Notes: a model not told the origin generated them from the letters alone. Shown: positions 1 through 9,720, counted from the stretch's first letter. The stretch: DNA of 48,353 nucleotides from an uncultured Clostridium sp. (GCA_947648255.1 CANSNA010000007.1:1-48353), one strand, 5' to 3'. Numbers and translations: made by a program.

Positions 1-98
1 TCCCAAGTATTTGCAAGTCCTCCATATATCTCAGAACCTGCATATATGTATCCTCTTGCTTTGCATAAATTAACCATTGTTTCCATATTTTTTAACAT
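1..98 (-). CDS. glyS: Glycyl-tRNA synthetase, N-terminal end (partial)
   Basis: The first 32 residues of a gene that continues off the left edge. The translation contains [16 protein letters not shown], the N-terminal signature of the single-chain class II glycyl-tRNA synthetase of Bacillota (it charges tRNA-Gly with glycine in the cytoplasm). The ATG at 96-98 follows an AGGAG site about 10 bases upstream and lies 18 bases after the secF stop, so it is probably co-transcribed with secD and secF. No CGGN site falls in the visible part. The neighbourhood is notable because glycine is what the unusual CGGN quadruplets in this window appear to encode, but nothing links the two beyond that. Confidence 0.9.
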   Translation of the reverse strand, partial: MLKNMETMVNLCKARGYIYAGSEIYGGLANTW

Positions 99-116
99 AG
101 ATATCTCTCCTTTAAA

Positions 117-773
117 TTAAGCTTTTATTGATTTTGCATATAGAGTAGCCAAAAGTACAGAGGCTCCATATACAAATACACCTATTGCTATAATATATTC
201 ACTAACAGGTATTCTAAGAATTGCAATTGCTGATATATAAACTAAAGTTATTCCTATAATTATTCCTAGTGCTTGTAATATAACTTTTAAAATGCCTGCT
301 TTTCTAAATATAATTCCTAAGAAAAGTATTGAAACTACTGTAGTTATTATAAATGGTGTTATATATATTTCTATAAGTTCAAAAGCATTTGCTATTGGCA
401 TTTCCATAACTTGGATTATATCATGTGTATGAATATCTCCTTCTTCATTTGAAACTTCTTCATTTTTAAGTGTTTGATATTTTTCTTTTAATTTACTTTC
501 AAAATTATCTATTTGCTCATCTGTAATAGATTTTGTAGTTATTGTAACTCCTGCTTTAAAATCATCTATATAGTCAATTTTATATATACTATCTCCTATT
601 ACTTCCTTTAGTATATTTTCAACATCTGCTATTTCAAAACTTTCTGTAAATTGTATATTTAGTTTTTGAGCTTCTCCATAATCTAGGCTTAAGTTAATTC
701 CATTTGTATTTATTATTACAGCTCCGATTATTATAATTAAAACAAATAATGCTATTATAATTTTATTTTTCAT
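117..773 (-). CDS. secF: SecF-like protein translocase subunit (short form)
   Basis: Encodes 218 residues. One N-terminal membrane helix (about residues 4-22) is followed by an extracytoplasmic domain (about 30-125, with the LSLDYGEAQ stretch near its start) and three further hydrophobic helices (about 134-155, 160-185, 190-213). SecF works with SecD at the Sec translocon, using the proton gradient to help pull exported proteins across the membrane. It starts 30 bases after the secD stop, and this order and topology are the main support for the call. Usual SecF proteins are near 300 residues with six helices, so this copy is short and divergent. It contains an ATC-GGA junction at 722-725 that is read normally. 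No CGGN site. Confidence 0.75.
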   Translation of the reverse strand: MKNKIIIALFVLIIIIGAVIINTNGINLSLDYGEAQKLNIQFTESFEIADVENILKEVIGDSIYKIDYIDDFKAGVTITTKSITDEQIDNFESKLKEKYQTLKNEEVSNEEGDIHTHDIIQVMEMPIANAFELIEIYITPFIITTVVSILFLGIIFRKAGILKVILQALGIIIGITLVYISAIAILRIPVSEYIIAIGVFVYGASVLLATLYAKSIKA

Positions 774-803
774 TTTCTCACTTATCCTTTCTAAAGCTTA
801 TAA

Positions 804-2170
804 CTATTTATTACTATATTTTGCAAGTAGCATTGTTCTTAAAAATACTAAATTTGATATAGCCATGCTTATTATTCCATAGAACAATGTCATTCCAAAT
901 GAATATGCTAAAGTTTTGTTCATAAATGTAAATATAATAGCAATAATTAATGAAATCACTATGATTTCTATATTTTCTACATAAACTCTTAGAGTAGATT
1001 TTACAGTATTCTCATAAGATGTATCTTTTTTTATTTTTCCAAGCAATTTGATTATCAAATATGCTTCTAAGGCAAATACTAAAATTACTGCTGCTATAGA
1101 ATTTAATGATATTTTTGTAGATGTATATCTAATTAATAGTAACCATATTCCAAATGCTGCTACCATTGAAATAATAGCAATAAGTCCATCAGTTTTGAAG
1201 CTACATAATACATAAATCATAACAAGTGCAAAGATTATTCCGAACTACAGCTATTATTATGTGCATTATACTTTCATCTATATTTCCGCTGAGTTATACC
1301 ACTTCCACTTGTTATATATGTAAGTGGCATTTCCTCATTGTTTATAAGCATTGCATAAAAACTTCCTTGCTCTGCATATTCTTGTATTTCACTACTTTCT
1401 TTGCTAGTTCCAAGTGTTATTGGAAGTTCTCCATTATGCATTTCTTCTCCAAAGTTTGTTGTTAACATATCATTTCCTTCTAGTCTGATTGCAACTTGTT
1501 TATCTGGCTTTTCAGTGCTATTTTCATCTTCTGGTTTTAAATATTCTTTACTTATTTCTCCTAGTCTTTTTGCACCTTCTTTATTAAATTTAATATTAAG
1601 GAATACTCTAACTCCTTCTGTTCCAGTATTTGTATAAAGAACAGTAGCTTTTTTTACTTGATCTTTTCCTATTAAAACATCTCTGCTCTTAGAATCTTGT
1701 ATAGCAAAGTCGCCATCACATAATAGATATTGAAGTATTGTATCTGTTTTATCATTTTCATCTAGTTCTACAGCAATTGTGCCTGTTTCATTATCTAATC
1801 TTACTAGATAATTTTCTATTTTCAATGCTTCAAGTCTTCCTTCAAATATTTTTTTTACTTTTTCATAATTTTCTTTATTTCTTTTTTCATCAACATTTAC
1901 TTTTACTTGCTCTTTTTTATATTCTTCTTCATTTGCACCTTCTGGAATGCTATCTACTTCATTTCCATCTTTATCATATATTTTTTCTTCTGTTTCATCA
2001 CTTACTTTAAATGTTGTAACTCTTTTTCCTGTAAATTCAGATGATAGTTTGTATGATGGTAAATTATTTTTGTAAATTAATCCATCTTTTGAGTAAACTC
2101 CTACAAAGGCTATCAGTGCAATTAAAATTATTACTACTATGCATAAAATTATTTTTAGTTTCTTTTCCAT
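804..2170 (-). CDS. secD: SecD-like protein translocase subunit, two CGGN glycine sites
   Basis: Restored product is 454 residues: an N-terminal membrane helix, a large extracytoplasmic domain with the SecD-type ITSGSGI region near its end, then several membrane helices. Read in plain triplets the gene stops at ITQRKYR. Two quadruplets repair it: CGGA at complement 1285-1288 (Gln-Gly-Asn) and CGGA at complement 1239-1242 (Val-Gly-Ile, in the first helix of the C-terminal membrane block). The span minus two bases is an exact multiple of three. The start has a GAAAGG site upstream. It sits between an HD-domain gene and secF. SecD normally ends with five conserved helices carrying charged residues; here the membrane part is divergent, so function is inferred from domain order and the paired secF. 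Confidence 0.8.
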
Positions 2171-2214
2171 TTCGCATACATTCCTTTCTTAAATTACAAT
2201 AATTTTGTATTATT

Positions 2215-2855
2215 AATTATAAGCTCAAACCAGATTTTTAAAAATTTGGCTGCATATTTACTCATTATCATTCTATCTATGAAAATTTCAAAGTAATCAA
2301 GTACTGGGCAAAGCTCTGTGTCTATTTCTATATCTAGTGTCACTTTTCTTTCTTCTTTGTTTATAACAAGTCTTGCATCTGTAACAGCATAATTTACTTT
2401 ATCATGTTTATCAAAGGTTCCTATGTTAGTGTTTATTACTCTATCTCTGTGAACATCAGATTTATCTGCAAGTATTAATGCTGCTGATATATCACTAACA
2501 GCTGTTCCTGTTTCTTCATCATGATTTCCGAATTGCTATCATGATTTCTGTTCTATCATGTACATTCATGCCGAACATCTTTTAAAATGTTATATGCAAG
2601 TAATGCTCCTGAATGTGCATGATCTTTTCTGTTTATACAATTTCCTATATCATGTAAATATCCTGCAATTTTTGCAAGTTCAACTCTTTCTTCTGGGTAA
2701 CCTAAAGTTTCTAGTATTTCTCCTGCTCTTTTTGAAACAATTCCAACATGTCTTGCAGAATGCTCTGTATAGCCTAGGCTATTTAATTGCTTTTGTGCTC
2801 CTTGAACTAGAGCTTGTACTTCTTCGTTATTTATAACATCTTCAAGTTTAATCAT
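2215..2855 (-). CDS. HD-domain phosphohydrolase, two CGGN glycine sites
   Basis: Restored product is 212 residues. It has the metal-binding pattern of HD hydrolases: a histidine in SARHV (about residue 35), then YLHDIGN (about residue 68), later HAHSG and GNHDEETG. Members of this superfamily hydrolyse phosphate esters or nucleotides, but the substrate cannot be told here. Plain reading stops after KDVRHECT. The frame is restored by CGGC at complement 2570-2573 (Val-Gly-Met) and CGGA at complement 2527-2530 (Ile-Gly-Asn in the conserved IGNHDEE motif). The second site therefore lies in the metal-site region itself. Length minus two is a multiple of three. It is followed 44 bases later by secD. 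Confidence 0.85.
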
Positions 2856-2938
2856 AAGTTTTTTAAAACCTCCATATACTTTTTCATTTTACAATATATT
2901 TTCTAAAATTTCAACAAAAATAGAAAATTAATTTAAAA

Positions 2939-2963
2939 AGTTCTCGTTTATCTTGCGAGAACT
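2939..2963 (-). terminator. Terminator downstream of greA
   Basis: An 8-bp GC-containing stem (AGTTCTCG with CGAGAACT) with a 9-base loop, followed on the minus strand by a run of T. It lies 14 bases after the greA stop and separates greA from the HD gene. Confidence 0.85.
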
Positions 2964-2977
2964 CTATTATTATTTAC

Positions 2978-3460
2978 TTATTTTGCAATTGTTATGTTTA
3001 AAACTTTATATTTTGCAATTCCATCTGGTATTTGAACTTCTACCACTTGATTTTTCTTTGCACCAATTAATGCAAGCCCTATTGGAGATTCATTAGATAT
3101 TTTATTTTGACTTAAATCAACTTCTGTTGAACCAACAATTGTATATTCAAAGTCTTCATCAAATTCCATATCTTTTATTTTAACAGTGTTTCCAACTTGA
3201 ACTGTTTTTGTATCTATATCAGCCTCATTGATAATTTTTGCGTATCTTAATTTATTTTCAAGGTCTGCAATTTTTATTTCGTTTTGAGCTTGTGCATTTT
3301 TTGCTTCATCATATTCTGAATTTTCACTTAAATCTCCAAAACCTAGTGCAACCTTTATTCTCTCTGCTATTTCTGTTCTTTTTTCTGTTTTTAAATATTC
3401 TAGTTCTTTTTCAATGTTGTCATATCCTTCTTGTGTTAAAAGTATTTCCTTGTTTTCCAT
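2978..3460 (-). CDS. greA: Transcription elongation factor GreA
   Basis: Encodes 160 residues, the usual GreA length. It has the N-terminal coiled-coil (LTQEGYDNIEKELEYLK) with the acidic tip and the FGDLSENSEYDEAK motif, and the C-terminal FKBP-like domain with NESPIGLALIGAKK. GreA binds RNA polymerase and stimulates cleavage of backtracked transcripts. I chose the ATG at 3458-3460 because a GAAAGGA site lies just upstream and this matches the family start; a longer in-frame reading upstream adds 17 unsupported residues. A promoter (3513-3541) and a terminator (2939-2963) frame it as a single-gene unit. No CGGN site. Confidence 0.97.
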   Translation of the reverse strand: MENKEILLTQEGYDNIEKELEYLKTEKRTEIAERIKVALGFGDLSENSEYDEAKNAQAQNEIKIADLENKLRYAKIINEADIDTKTVQVGNTVKIKDMEFDEDFEYTIVGSTEVDLSQNKISNESPIGLALIGAKKNQVVEVQIPDGIAKYKVLNITIAK

Positions 3461-3512
3461 TTGTATATCATTCCTTTCATAAACTGCTATTTGCTTTTTT
3501 ATAATTAACAAT

Positions 3513-3541
3513 ATATTACGCCATATTTAAAAGTTTGTCAA
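3513..3541 (-). promoter_or_regulatory. Promoter of greA
   Basis: On the minus strand, TTGACA (3536-3541) and TAATAT (3513-3518) are separated by 17 bases, a near-consensus sigma-A promoter about 55 bases upstream of the greA start. Confidence 0.75.
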
Positions 3542-3560
3542 GAACTTTTAATAAAATCTT

Positions 3561-4329
3561 TTAATAGGTGGATGTAAGTCTAACTTTATCTTGAATTAAC
3601 TGTTTTTTTATATTTTTGTATGTATCTTTTCTGTATATTAAACTTTCATATAATATATTACTTTTAAAGTCTTTTTTATTGGTTATTTTGTCATTTTCAA
3701 AACTTTGCATAATTTCTTCTGCATATTCTATTTTATAATTATTTATTATATGTCCATAAAAATTTATTTTATGTATTTTTATTTTGTGATTTATGTTGAT
3801 AATGGTGGCAGAATTATTTATTTCATATTGGTTTATCGTATTTTCATCAAAATCAAAGTTTAAGATAACATCTGAATTTGTAAGAGCCTTTTTTTTATTA
3901 TTTGTGACTTGCAAAGCTATACCATATTCTATGTATAATATTTCTTCTAAGTTCAAAAATTTAGAGACATTTGGTGTTACAATTTTTAAATTTTTAATAT
4001 TGGGTGCAATTTCAATTATTTGCTCATTTACTATATCATAAGGATTAGATATAAGTATGCTTAAATTTATTGTTTCTAAACTCTTTTTTGTAGCTTTAGA
4101 TACATATTTTAATATATCATTAAGCATAAAATTTAAGAGCCACCTTCCGATCTAAAATTTTAATTTTTAGTTTTGAAATTTCACCTATCAATTCTTCGTT
4201 TTCATATAAATCTTTTGAAATAGCAAGTATGATTTCTTCTTTTTGGCTTATTTTATCAAGCTTTTTGGCTATTTTTTTTATTCTTCTTTTATTTAATTTC
4301 TTTTTTTCATTTAGATAAACTGTTCTCAA
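3561..4329 (-). CDS. Unknown 255-residue protein, one CGGN glycine site
   Basis: I do not recognise a family. The N-terminal 40 residues are strongly basic (runs of K and R) and look like a coil. The middle carries KILDGRWLLNFML, and the rest is mixed alpha/beta without membrane helices or a signal peptide. Two apparent overlapping reading frames join through CGGA at complement 4146-4149, giving Asp-Gly-Arg inside that central motif; length minus one is a multiple of three. The only plausible start is TTG at 4327-4329, preceded by AGGTGAT. Both lie at the end of the hairpin that terminates aspS, so its translation may be coupled to read-through. It lies upstream of greA, about 100 bases away. 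Confidence 0.7.
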
Positions 4330-4335
4330 AAAAAC

Positions 4336-4376
4336 ATCACCTGAATATAACTTTTTTTCATTTATATTCAGGTGAT
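4336..4376 (-). terminator. Terminator between aspS and the 255-residue gene
   Basis: A 15-bp perfect stem (4336-4350 with 4362-4376), loop of 11 bases, followed on the minus strand by a T run that leads straight into the TTG start of the next gene. It could end aspS transcripts or act as an attenuator for the downstream gene. Confidence 0.8.
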
Positions 4377-4382
4377 TTTGTT

Positions 4383-6157
4383 TTATTCCTTTTCTTTAAT
4401 ATCAATTTTTATATGAACATCTTTAAGTTGATCTTCTGTGACTTTTCCGAGGTGCTCCCATAAGCAAATCTTGTGCTTTGCTATTCATTGGGAATGCTAT
4501 TACTCTCCTTATATTTGTTTCTTCTGTTAAAAGCATTATCATTCTATCAATTCCGAGGTGCTATTCCAGCATGTGGAGGAGCACCATATTGGAAGGCATT
4601 AAACAGTGCTTTAAATTTTTCTTCTACAACTTCTTTTGAATATCCTGCAATTTCAAATGCTTTTACCATAAGTTCTGGGTTGTGATTACGAACTGCACCA
4701 GAAGAAAGCTCTATACCATTACATACTATATCATATTGATAAGCTAAAACATCTAGTGGGTCTTTTGTTTCTAATGCTTCTAATCCACCTTGTGGCATTG
4801 AAAATGGGTTATGGCAAAAATCTAATTTTCCCTCATCGTTTAGTTCATACATTGGAAAATCTACTATCCAGCAGAAGGTAAATATATTTTTATCTATTAA
4901 ATTTAATCTGTTTCCTAGTTCTTTTCTTATCTCTCCTGAAAGTTTAGAAGCTTTTTCTGGGCTTTCATCTGCAATAAAAAAGATTGCATCATTTGGTTTT
5001 AAGCCTGTTTTTTCTTTAATTTTTGCTAAGTGTGATTTATCTATAAATTTTGCTATAGAACCTTGTAAGGTTTCATCACTATTTAGTTTAACCCAAGCTA
5101 AGCCTTTTGCTCCGCACTCAGAAATTGCAAAATCTACCATGTTATCAAAAAACTTTCTACTTTCTTTTGCTCCATCTGGAACTGAAATTGCTCTAATAGT
5201 TTTTCCTTTAAAGGCATTAAAGTCTGTGTCTTGCCATATATCTGTTAAATCTTCTATTATAAGTGGATTTCTTAAATCTGGTTTATCACTACCATATTTA
5301 AGCATAGCATCTTTATATGCAATCCTTGGGAAAGGATATTCAGCAACTTTCTTATTTGAAAATTCAGTAAATACTTCATACATTACTTTTTCCATAACTT
5401 CAAAAACGTCTTCTTGAGTTGCAAAAGACATTTCCATATCTAATTGATAGAATTCCCCTGGTGCTCTATCTGCTCTTGCATCTTCGTCTCTAAAACATGG
5501 GGCTATTTGGAAGTATCTATCAATTCCAGACACCATAAGTAATTGTTTAAACTGCTGAGGTGCTTGTGGGAGTGCATAAAATCTACCAGGATATACTCTA
5601 CTTGGTACTAAATAATCACGTGCTCCTTCTGGAGAAGAACTTGTAAGTATAGGTGTTTGTACTTCTGTAAAGTCTCTTTTAATCATTTGTTCTCTTATAA
5701 ATTGAATTACTTTAGCTCTTAATAATATATTGTTTTTAAGCTTTTCTGTTCTGAGCTCTAAAAATCTATATTGAAGCCTTAAATCTTCTCTTGCTTCAAT
5801 GTCTTGTGAGTTTATATCAAAAGGTAAATCTTTTGTTCTTTTACCTAAAATTTCTACTTTTTCAATTTCAATTTCAACTTCACCTGTTGGCATATTTTTA
5901 TTAATTGTTTCTTCACTTCTAAGTTTTACAGTTCCTTCTATAGAAATTGTAGATTCTGATGGGATTTTAGTAACAATTTCAACAAGCTCATTTTCTCCTG
6001 ATACTACACCTTGAGTTATTCCATATTGATCTCTGATTTGCACAAAAACTAAACCTCCAAGGTTTCTAATTCTAAGGAGCCACCCTGCAATTTTTACTTT
6101 TTTTCCAACATCTTCTTTTCTAATTTGACCGCAATTATGTGTTCTATATGAATTCAT
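4383..6157 (-). CDS. aspS: Aspartyl-tRNA synthetase, two CGGN glycine sites
   Basis: Restored product is 590 residues, the normal bacterial AspRS length. Order: anticodon-binding OB fold ([12 protein letters not shown] start, [15 protein letters not shown]), class II motif 2 ([26 protein letters not shown]), the GAD insertion domain, and motif 3 near the end. Plain reading stops at AGIAPRN. CGGA at complement 4552-4555 restores Pro-Gly-Ile-Asp-Arg, the glycine and arginine of class II motif 3 that bind ATP. CGGA at complement 4446-4449 restores GAPGKV in the conserved tail. Without the shift the enzyme would lack motif 3, so the event must be efficient for life. It lies 26 bases after mltG. 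Confidence 0.96.
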
Positions 6158-6183
6158 AAATAAGCCTCCTTTAATTTTGCTTT

Positions 6184-7319
6184 TTATAAGTTAATCCAAG
6201 CATTACTTGCTTTTATTTCATCTATTTTTGCTTGATGTTCTTCATTTGTTTTTGTAAAATATACATTTCCGTGATGCATCTGCAACAAAGAATAAATATT
6301 CTGTAGTATTTGGATTTACTGCTGCCTCAATTGATTCCTTACTAACTGTAGATATTGGACCGTACAGGTAGTTTACCTTCCATTCTTGGTCCACGAGTAT
6401 TATATGGATTATATGTGTTTATTTCATTTTTGTAAAGGTCACGTGAACCAAGCTCAATTCTAAATGCATAATAGGTTGTAACATCACATCCTAATGACAT
6501 TTTAGATTTAATTCTATTATATAAAACACTAGATATGTCTTTTCTGTCTTTATCAAATATTGCTTCATTTTCTATAACAGATGACATAGTTAATATGTCA
6601 TGTACACTATGTCCAGTTGTTTGAATATCTACTTTGTATTTACTTAGCACTTTATCCATTTGATCTAACATAGATTTAAAAATATCTTCTACTTTAACAT
6701 CTTTACTTTCAAAAGAATATGTATCTGGGAAAAGGTACCCTTCTAATGGATAGTAAATATCTTTAGCTTTAATATCATCTGTTAAAAACCAATAATTGCT
6801 AATTAAACTATCTATATATTCTTCATCTTTCATAAGATCATAAACATCTTGCTCTGTATTATTAGTGTTTTCTGCTATTGTTTTTGCAACATATGTAAAA
6901 GTTTTTCCTTCTACAAATGTTATATTATAGCTATCTCTAAATAAAATTCCTTTTTGAAGTGATTCTGTAATTTCTGGAACTCCCATATCTTTTGAAATTG
7001 TGTATTTTCCAGCTTGAAAGTTAGAAACATTATTTAATTTTACATATATTTTAAATGCAAGGGTATTTTTAATTAGACCTTTTTCTTGCAAAGTGTTTGC
7101 AATTTTTTCTGTACCAGAACCTAAAGATATTTCAAACTCTACCTTTTCATCGCTTGTCCCAGTTCCTGATAAAGACATATTATACCACACTAATGCTGAA
7201 ATTACAGCTATTATCATTAATAGTAATAGTATTAGTACTATTTTTCCAAATATTTTAGGCTTTCCTTCATCTGCTGCATGTTTACTTTTAGCTCTTCTTG
7301 GTTCTTCTCTTTTACCCAT
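6184..7319 (-). CDS. mltG: Endolytic murein transglycosylase MltG, two CGGN glycine sites
   Basis: Restored product is 377 residues. A cytoplasmic basic N-terminus is followed by one membrane helix (about residues 24-46), a LysM-like region (FEISLGSGTEKIANTLQEKG) and the YceG catalytic domain with VIENEA (catalytic glutamate) and DVTTYYA. MltG cuts nascent glycan strands on the outer face of the membrane. Plain reading stops at LPVRSNIYS. CGGT at complement 6359-6362 gives Val-Gly-Pro (family motif LPxGPI) and CGGA at complement 6268-6271 gives Ser-Gly-Asn. Length minus two is a multiple of three. It lies 15 bases after the SH3-like gene and 26 before aspS. Confidence 0.94.
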
Positions 7320-7334
7320 ATTTTCCTCCTATGA

Positions 7335-8341
7335 TTAAAGTTCATGTGCTTCTAAAAATTCGCTACTTAGTATATTGTTATTTGTAATAGCAAGACTTGC
7401 ACCAATTTCTTTTAGTCTTGGAATTAATTCTATGACAAGTCTTTCCAATTTTGATACATCTGCATTTACATTATTTAAGTCTATATTAACTGCAAATTTA
7501 CTTTGTGAAACAATTTCACTAATAATTTTCTCTATTATTTCTTTTCTTAATGTGAAATTATCTGTTTTTCCATCATTTAACATTTTTGAATCTATTGTTA
7601 TTGCATCTTTTGAATTTCCAGTGAATTTAAAGAGTTTACTTTCTTCCATTGAATTTCTTTTGTATTCTTTTTCTGTTATGTTTTTATTTTTGATATATCC
7701 TATATTTCCGGTTATAATCCATAATTTTTATATAGCCTTTTTTTTCTGCATCTTCAATATATATTATTTCTTGGTTTTCGGCAAGTTTGGCAATAGTTTT
7801 TCCACCGACCTGGCTTTTCCTTTAAGCTTGTTTTTTTAGTAGTCTTAATTACCACGAATTCTTTATATAAAGATGAGATTATTGCTGATTTTTCAGTTGT
7901 GAATGACTCTATATTATAGATGTTTTTAAGTTCACTAACTGGAATATATTGATTTTCTCCATAGTCTAAAACTCCAACTGGAAGCACAAGTTTAGCACTA
8001 TTTAATTCTAAAATATTATTCATCACATCTAATGCTGCAACTTTAGTACCTGATGTTGTAACAATTTTTTTAGTTTCTTGTTCATAGTAAATGTCTTTAT
8101 CAAATATGTTTTTAACGTCTTCTACTGATAAGTATAAAACATTATCTTTATCTATATATGGCGTATGATTTAGTAGATTTGTTATATTTTCATTATTTAC
8201 TATTATTGATGTTTTGTATTTTTGTTCTTCTTTTTTTCCACCAATATTTTTTATAATAGTTGTAATAAGGATTATTAGTACAATTAAAAGAAAAATTCTT
8301 GATAAAAATTTCTTTTTATTTACTTTCTTTTTTTTCTTCAT
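7335..8341 (-). CDS. Membrane-anchored protein with copper-amine-oxidase-like and SH3-like domains, two CGGN sites
   Basis: Restored product is 334 residues. A basic N-terminus and one membrane helix (about 15-35) anchor it. A domain resembling the copper amine oxidase N-terminal fold follows (PYIDKDNVLYLSVEDVKNIF), then an SH3-like stretch (KEKPGGGKTIAKL to NGNIGYIKN), then about 100 residues with weak likeness to the start of a glycosyl hydrolase 18 barrel (FAVNIDLNNVN) that end early. Two apparently separate frames are joined by CGGT at complement 7804-7807 (Gly-Gly-Gly) and CGGA at complement 7707-7710 (Asn-Gly-Asn). The ATG at 8339-8341 has a GGAGG site. It heads an operon with mltG and aspS. 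A cell-wall role is inferred only. Confidence 0.75.
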
Positions 8342-8510
8342 TAATTCCTCCATAGAAAAATAGAATTTAGCCCATTTTTCAATAGTTCTATTTTATAATA
8401 AATTAATATAAAAGTCTATACATATTTTAAAAAAAGTAAATATTATTGTAATTATTTATCAATATTTTACTAAAATATTGTATAAAAGTAGTAGTAAATT
8501 TCTGTCTTAC

Positions 8511-8579
8511 TTTGTGAGTGCTATATTTATTTTTTACTCAAACTTTTCTTGCATAAAAAATAAATATAGCACTCACAAA
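8511..8579. repeat. Perfect 25-bp inverted repeat
   Basis: Arms 8511-8535 and 8555-8579 are exact reverse complements, separated by 19 bases. The stem begins TTTGTGAGTGCTATATTTAT. It lies about 65 bases past the rhodanese stop. It has no clear T tract on the minus strand, so it is not a textbook terminator; it may be a stable 3' hairpin or a small mobile-repeat remnant. Confidence 0.85.
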
Positions 8580-8642
8580 TAATTAAGTTTTGTGACTTTT
8601 TATTTACTATGAATATTATTTTTATCTTCTTTTCTCTATTTT

Positions 8643-8991
8643 TTATATATTGTCTAGACCTCCGCTCTAGGTTATATAAATTGCTATATCCTAGCTTTTC
8701 TAAAAGGTTATATGCTTCTTTGCTTCTTTCTCCACTTTGACAGTATAATACGATTTGTGCTGATTTATTTTGTAAAACTCTTTTTGCATTATGTGCTATA
8801 TCATATACTGGAAGGTTTATTGAAGAATTTATTTTAGTTTCTGCAAATTCTTGTGGACTTCTTACATCAACGATTATTATATTTTTATTACTTTTTATTA
8901 ATTTACATAGAGTTTCATAATCTATATTTCGTGATATTTCAATATTTCTTGTTCTTTTAAAAGTTTTCTTTATTGCTTTTTTTATTTTCAT
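8643..8991 (-). CDS. Rhodanese-domain protein, one CGGN glycine site
   Basis: Restored product is 115 residues: a basic 20-residue N-terminus and one rhodanese domain with VDVRSPQEF, the active-site loop VLYCQSGERS (catalytic cysteine) and the C-terminal NLEGGLDNI. Rhodaneses carry sulfur as a cysteine persulfide. The plain frame runs on into a non-conserved basic tail (LERRSRQYIK). With CGGA at complement 8661-8664 read as glycine, the protein ends cleanly in the family motif EGGLDN-I followed by TAA. Which sulfur pathway it serves is not clear from its neighbours. Confidence 0.92.
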
Positions 8992-9230
8992 CTATAATAT
9001 TCCTTTTGCAATATGATTATAAATATGAATTTATAATCATATCATTTCCTTTCTTATAAAATCACTATATCTAAAGTATATGCTGAAATTCAAGAAAATG
9101 TACCATATATTACTAAAAATCTGCACTGTGCAACCTTTATTTCCGTAATATTACATAAAATTTGTATTTAATTTACACTTTGTGTCTTTTATGTAAAACA
9201 TTTGTCAAAAATTGAGGTTTACAATTAGGT

Positions 9231-9273
9231 TTATCCACACGTTTTTAGAAAATGTGGATAACTTTGTGAATAA
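9231..9273. promoter_or_regulatory. Cluster of three DnaA boxes
   Basis: TTATCCACA on the plus strand (9231-9239) and two boxes on the minus strand, TTATCCACA (9253-9261) and TTATTCACA (9265-9273). All three match the TTATNCACA consensus exactly. DnaA binds such 9-mers at oriC and at regulatory or titration sites. dnaA, dnaN or rpmH are not visible and the genes on both sides run the same way, so an origin is not shown. Confidence 0.7.
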
Positions 9274-9388
9274 CTGATTTCTAAAAGTACAGCGATTATT
9301 TTTTTTAAGTTTATATAATATTTGTATTTATGAAAACCCATTATTTTATTTTGCAATTAATTATGAAAATTAATTATGAAAGAAGCAA

Positions 9389-9413
9389 GAAAAAAAGCGG
9401 CAAAAAAGCCGCT
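9389..9413 (-). terminator. Terminator of the DUF1294 gene
   Basis: A 6-bp GC stem (AGCGGC/GCCGCT, 9396-9413) with a 6-base loop and, on the minus strand, a T run at 9389-9395, directly after the DUF1294 stop. It contains CGG in noncoding sequence, showing that the triplet itself is tolerated in DNA. Confidence 0.9.
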
Positions 9414-9418
9414 AAGTT

Positions 9419-9720
9419 TTAATAATATATAAGCCAATAGACTATTAATACTACCTCTGCAAACAAGATTACTGGAAAACCGTACTGTAAAATATAATTT
9501 TCTAGTCTTATGCCTAAATAAATACATACCTGTAATTGTACCTATTCCTCCACCAAGTAGAGTAAGTAGAAAAAGAGTTTTTTCAGGAATTCTCCAACTA
9601 CCTTTTTTTGCTTTTTGTTTATCAATTAGCATAGCCAAAAAGCCGTATTAAATTAACTCCTATTATATAAGCGATTATATATTCAATTGGAATTATTTTA
9701 ATTAAATCTTCAAACCCCAT
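9419..9720 (-). CDS. DUF1294 small membrane protein, two CGGN glycine sites
   Basis: Restored product is 99 residues, the usual size of the family. It has about three membrane helices and the typical motifs DKQKAKKGSWRIPEKTLF, GGGIGTITGMYLFRHKT and KLYFTVGFP. Function of the family is unknown. CGGC at complement 9642-9645 (Ile-Gly-Phe) joins the true ATG at 9718-9720 to the body of the protein, and CGGT at complement 9479-9482 (Val-Gly-Phe) restores the C-terminal helix. Read in triplets, both ends of this short protein would be lost. Length minus two is a multiple of three. Confidence 0.88.

Larger units (their letters stand above)
8992..9418. other. Gene-free region upstream of the rhodanese gene
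   Basis: No reading frame here looks coding. It holds an inverted repeat at 9013-9023 and 9030-9040 (ATGATTATAAA arms, possible operator or hairpin just upstream of the rhodanese gene), three DnaA-box 9-mers (9231-9273) in very AT-rich DNA, and the terminator of the DUF1294 gene (9396-9413). A noncoding CGG at 9143-9145 (minus strand) needs no explanation. Confidence 0.7.

Noticed and set aside
9143..9145. A further CGGN site in the gap before the rhodanese gene
   Set aside because: No coding frame on either side can be supported; it is a noncoding CGG.
9231..9273. A chromosomal origin of replication
   Set aside because: Only three DnaA boxes, no dnaA, dnaN or rpmH nearby and no change of gene direction; kept only as a DnaA-box cluster.
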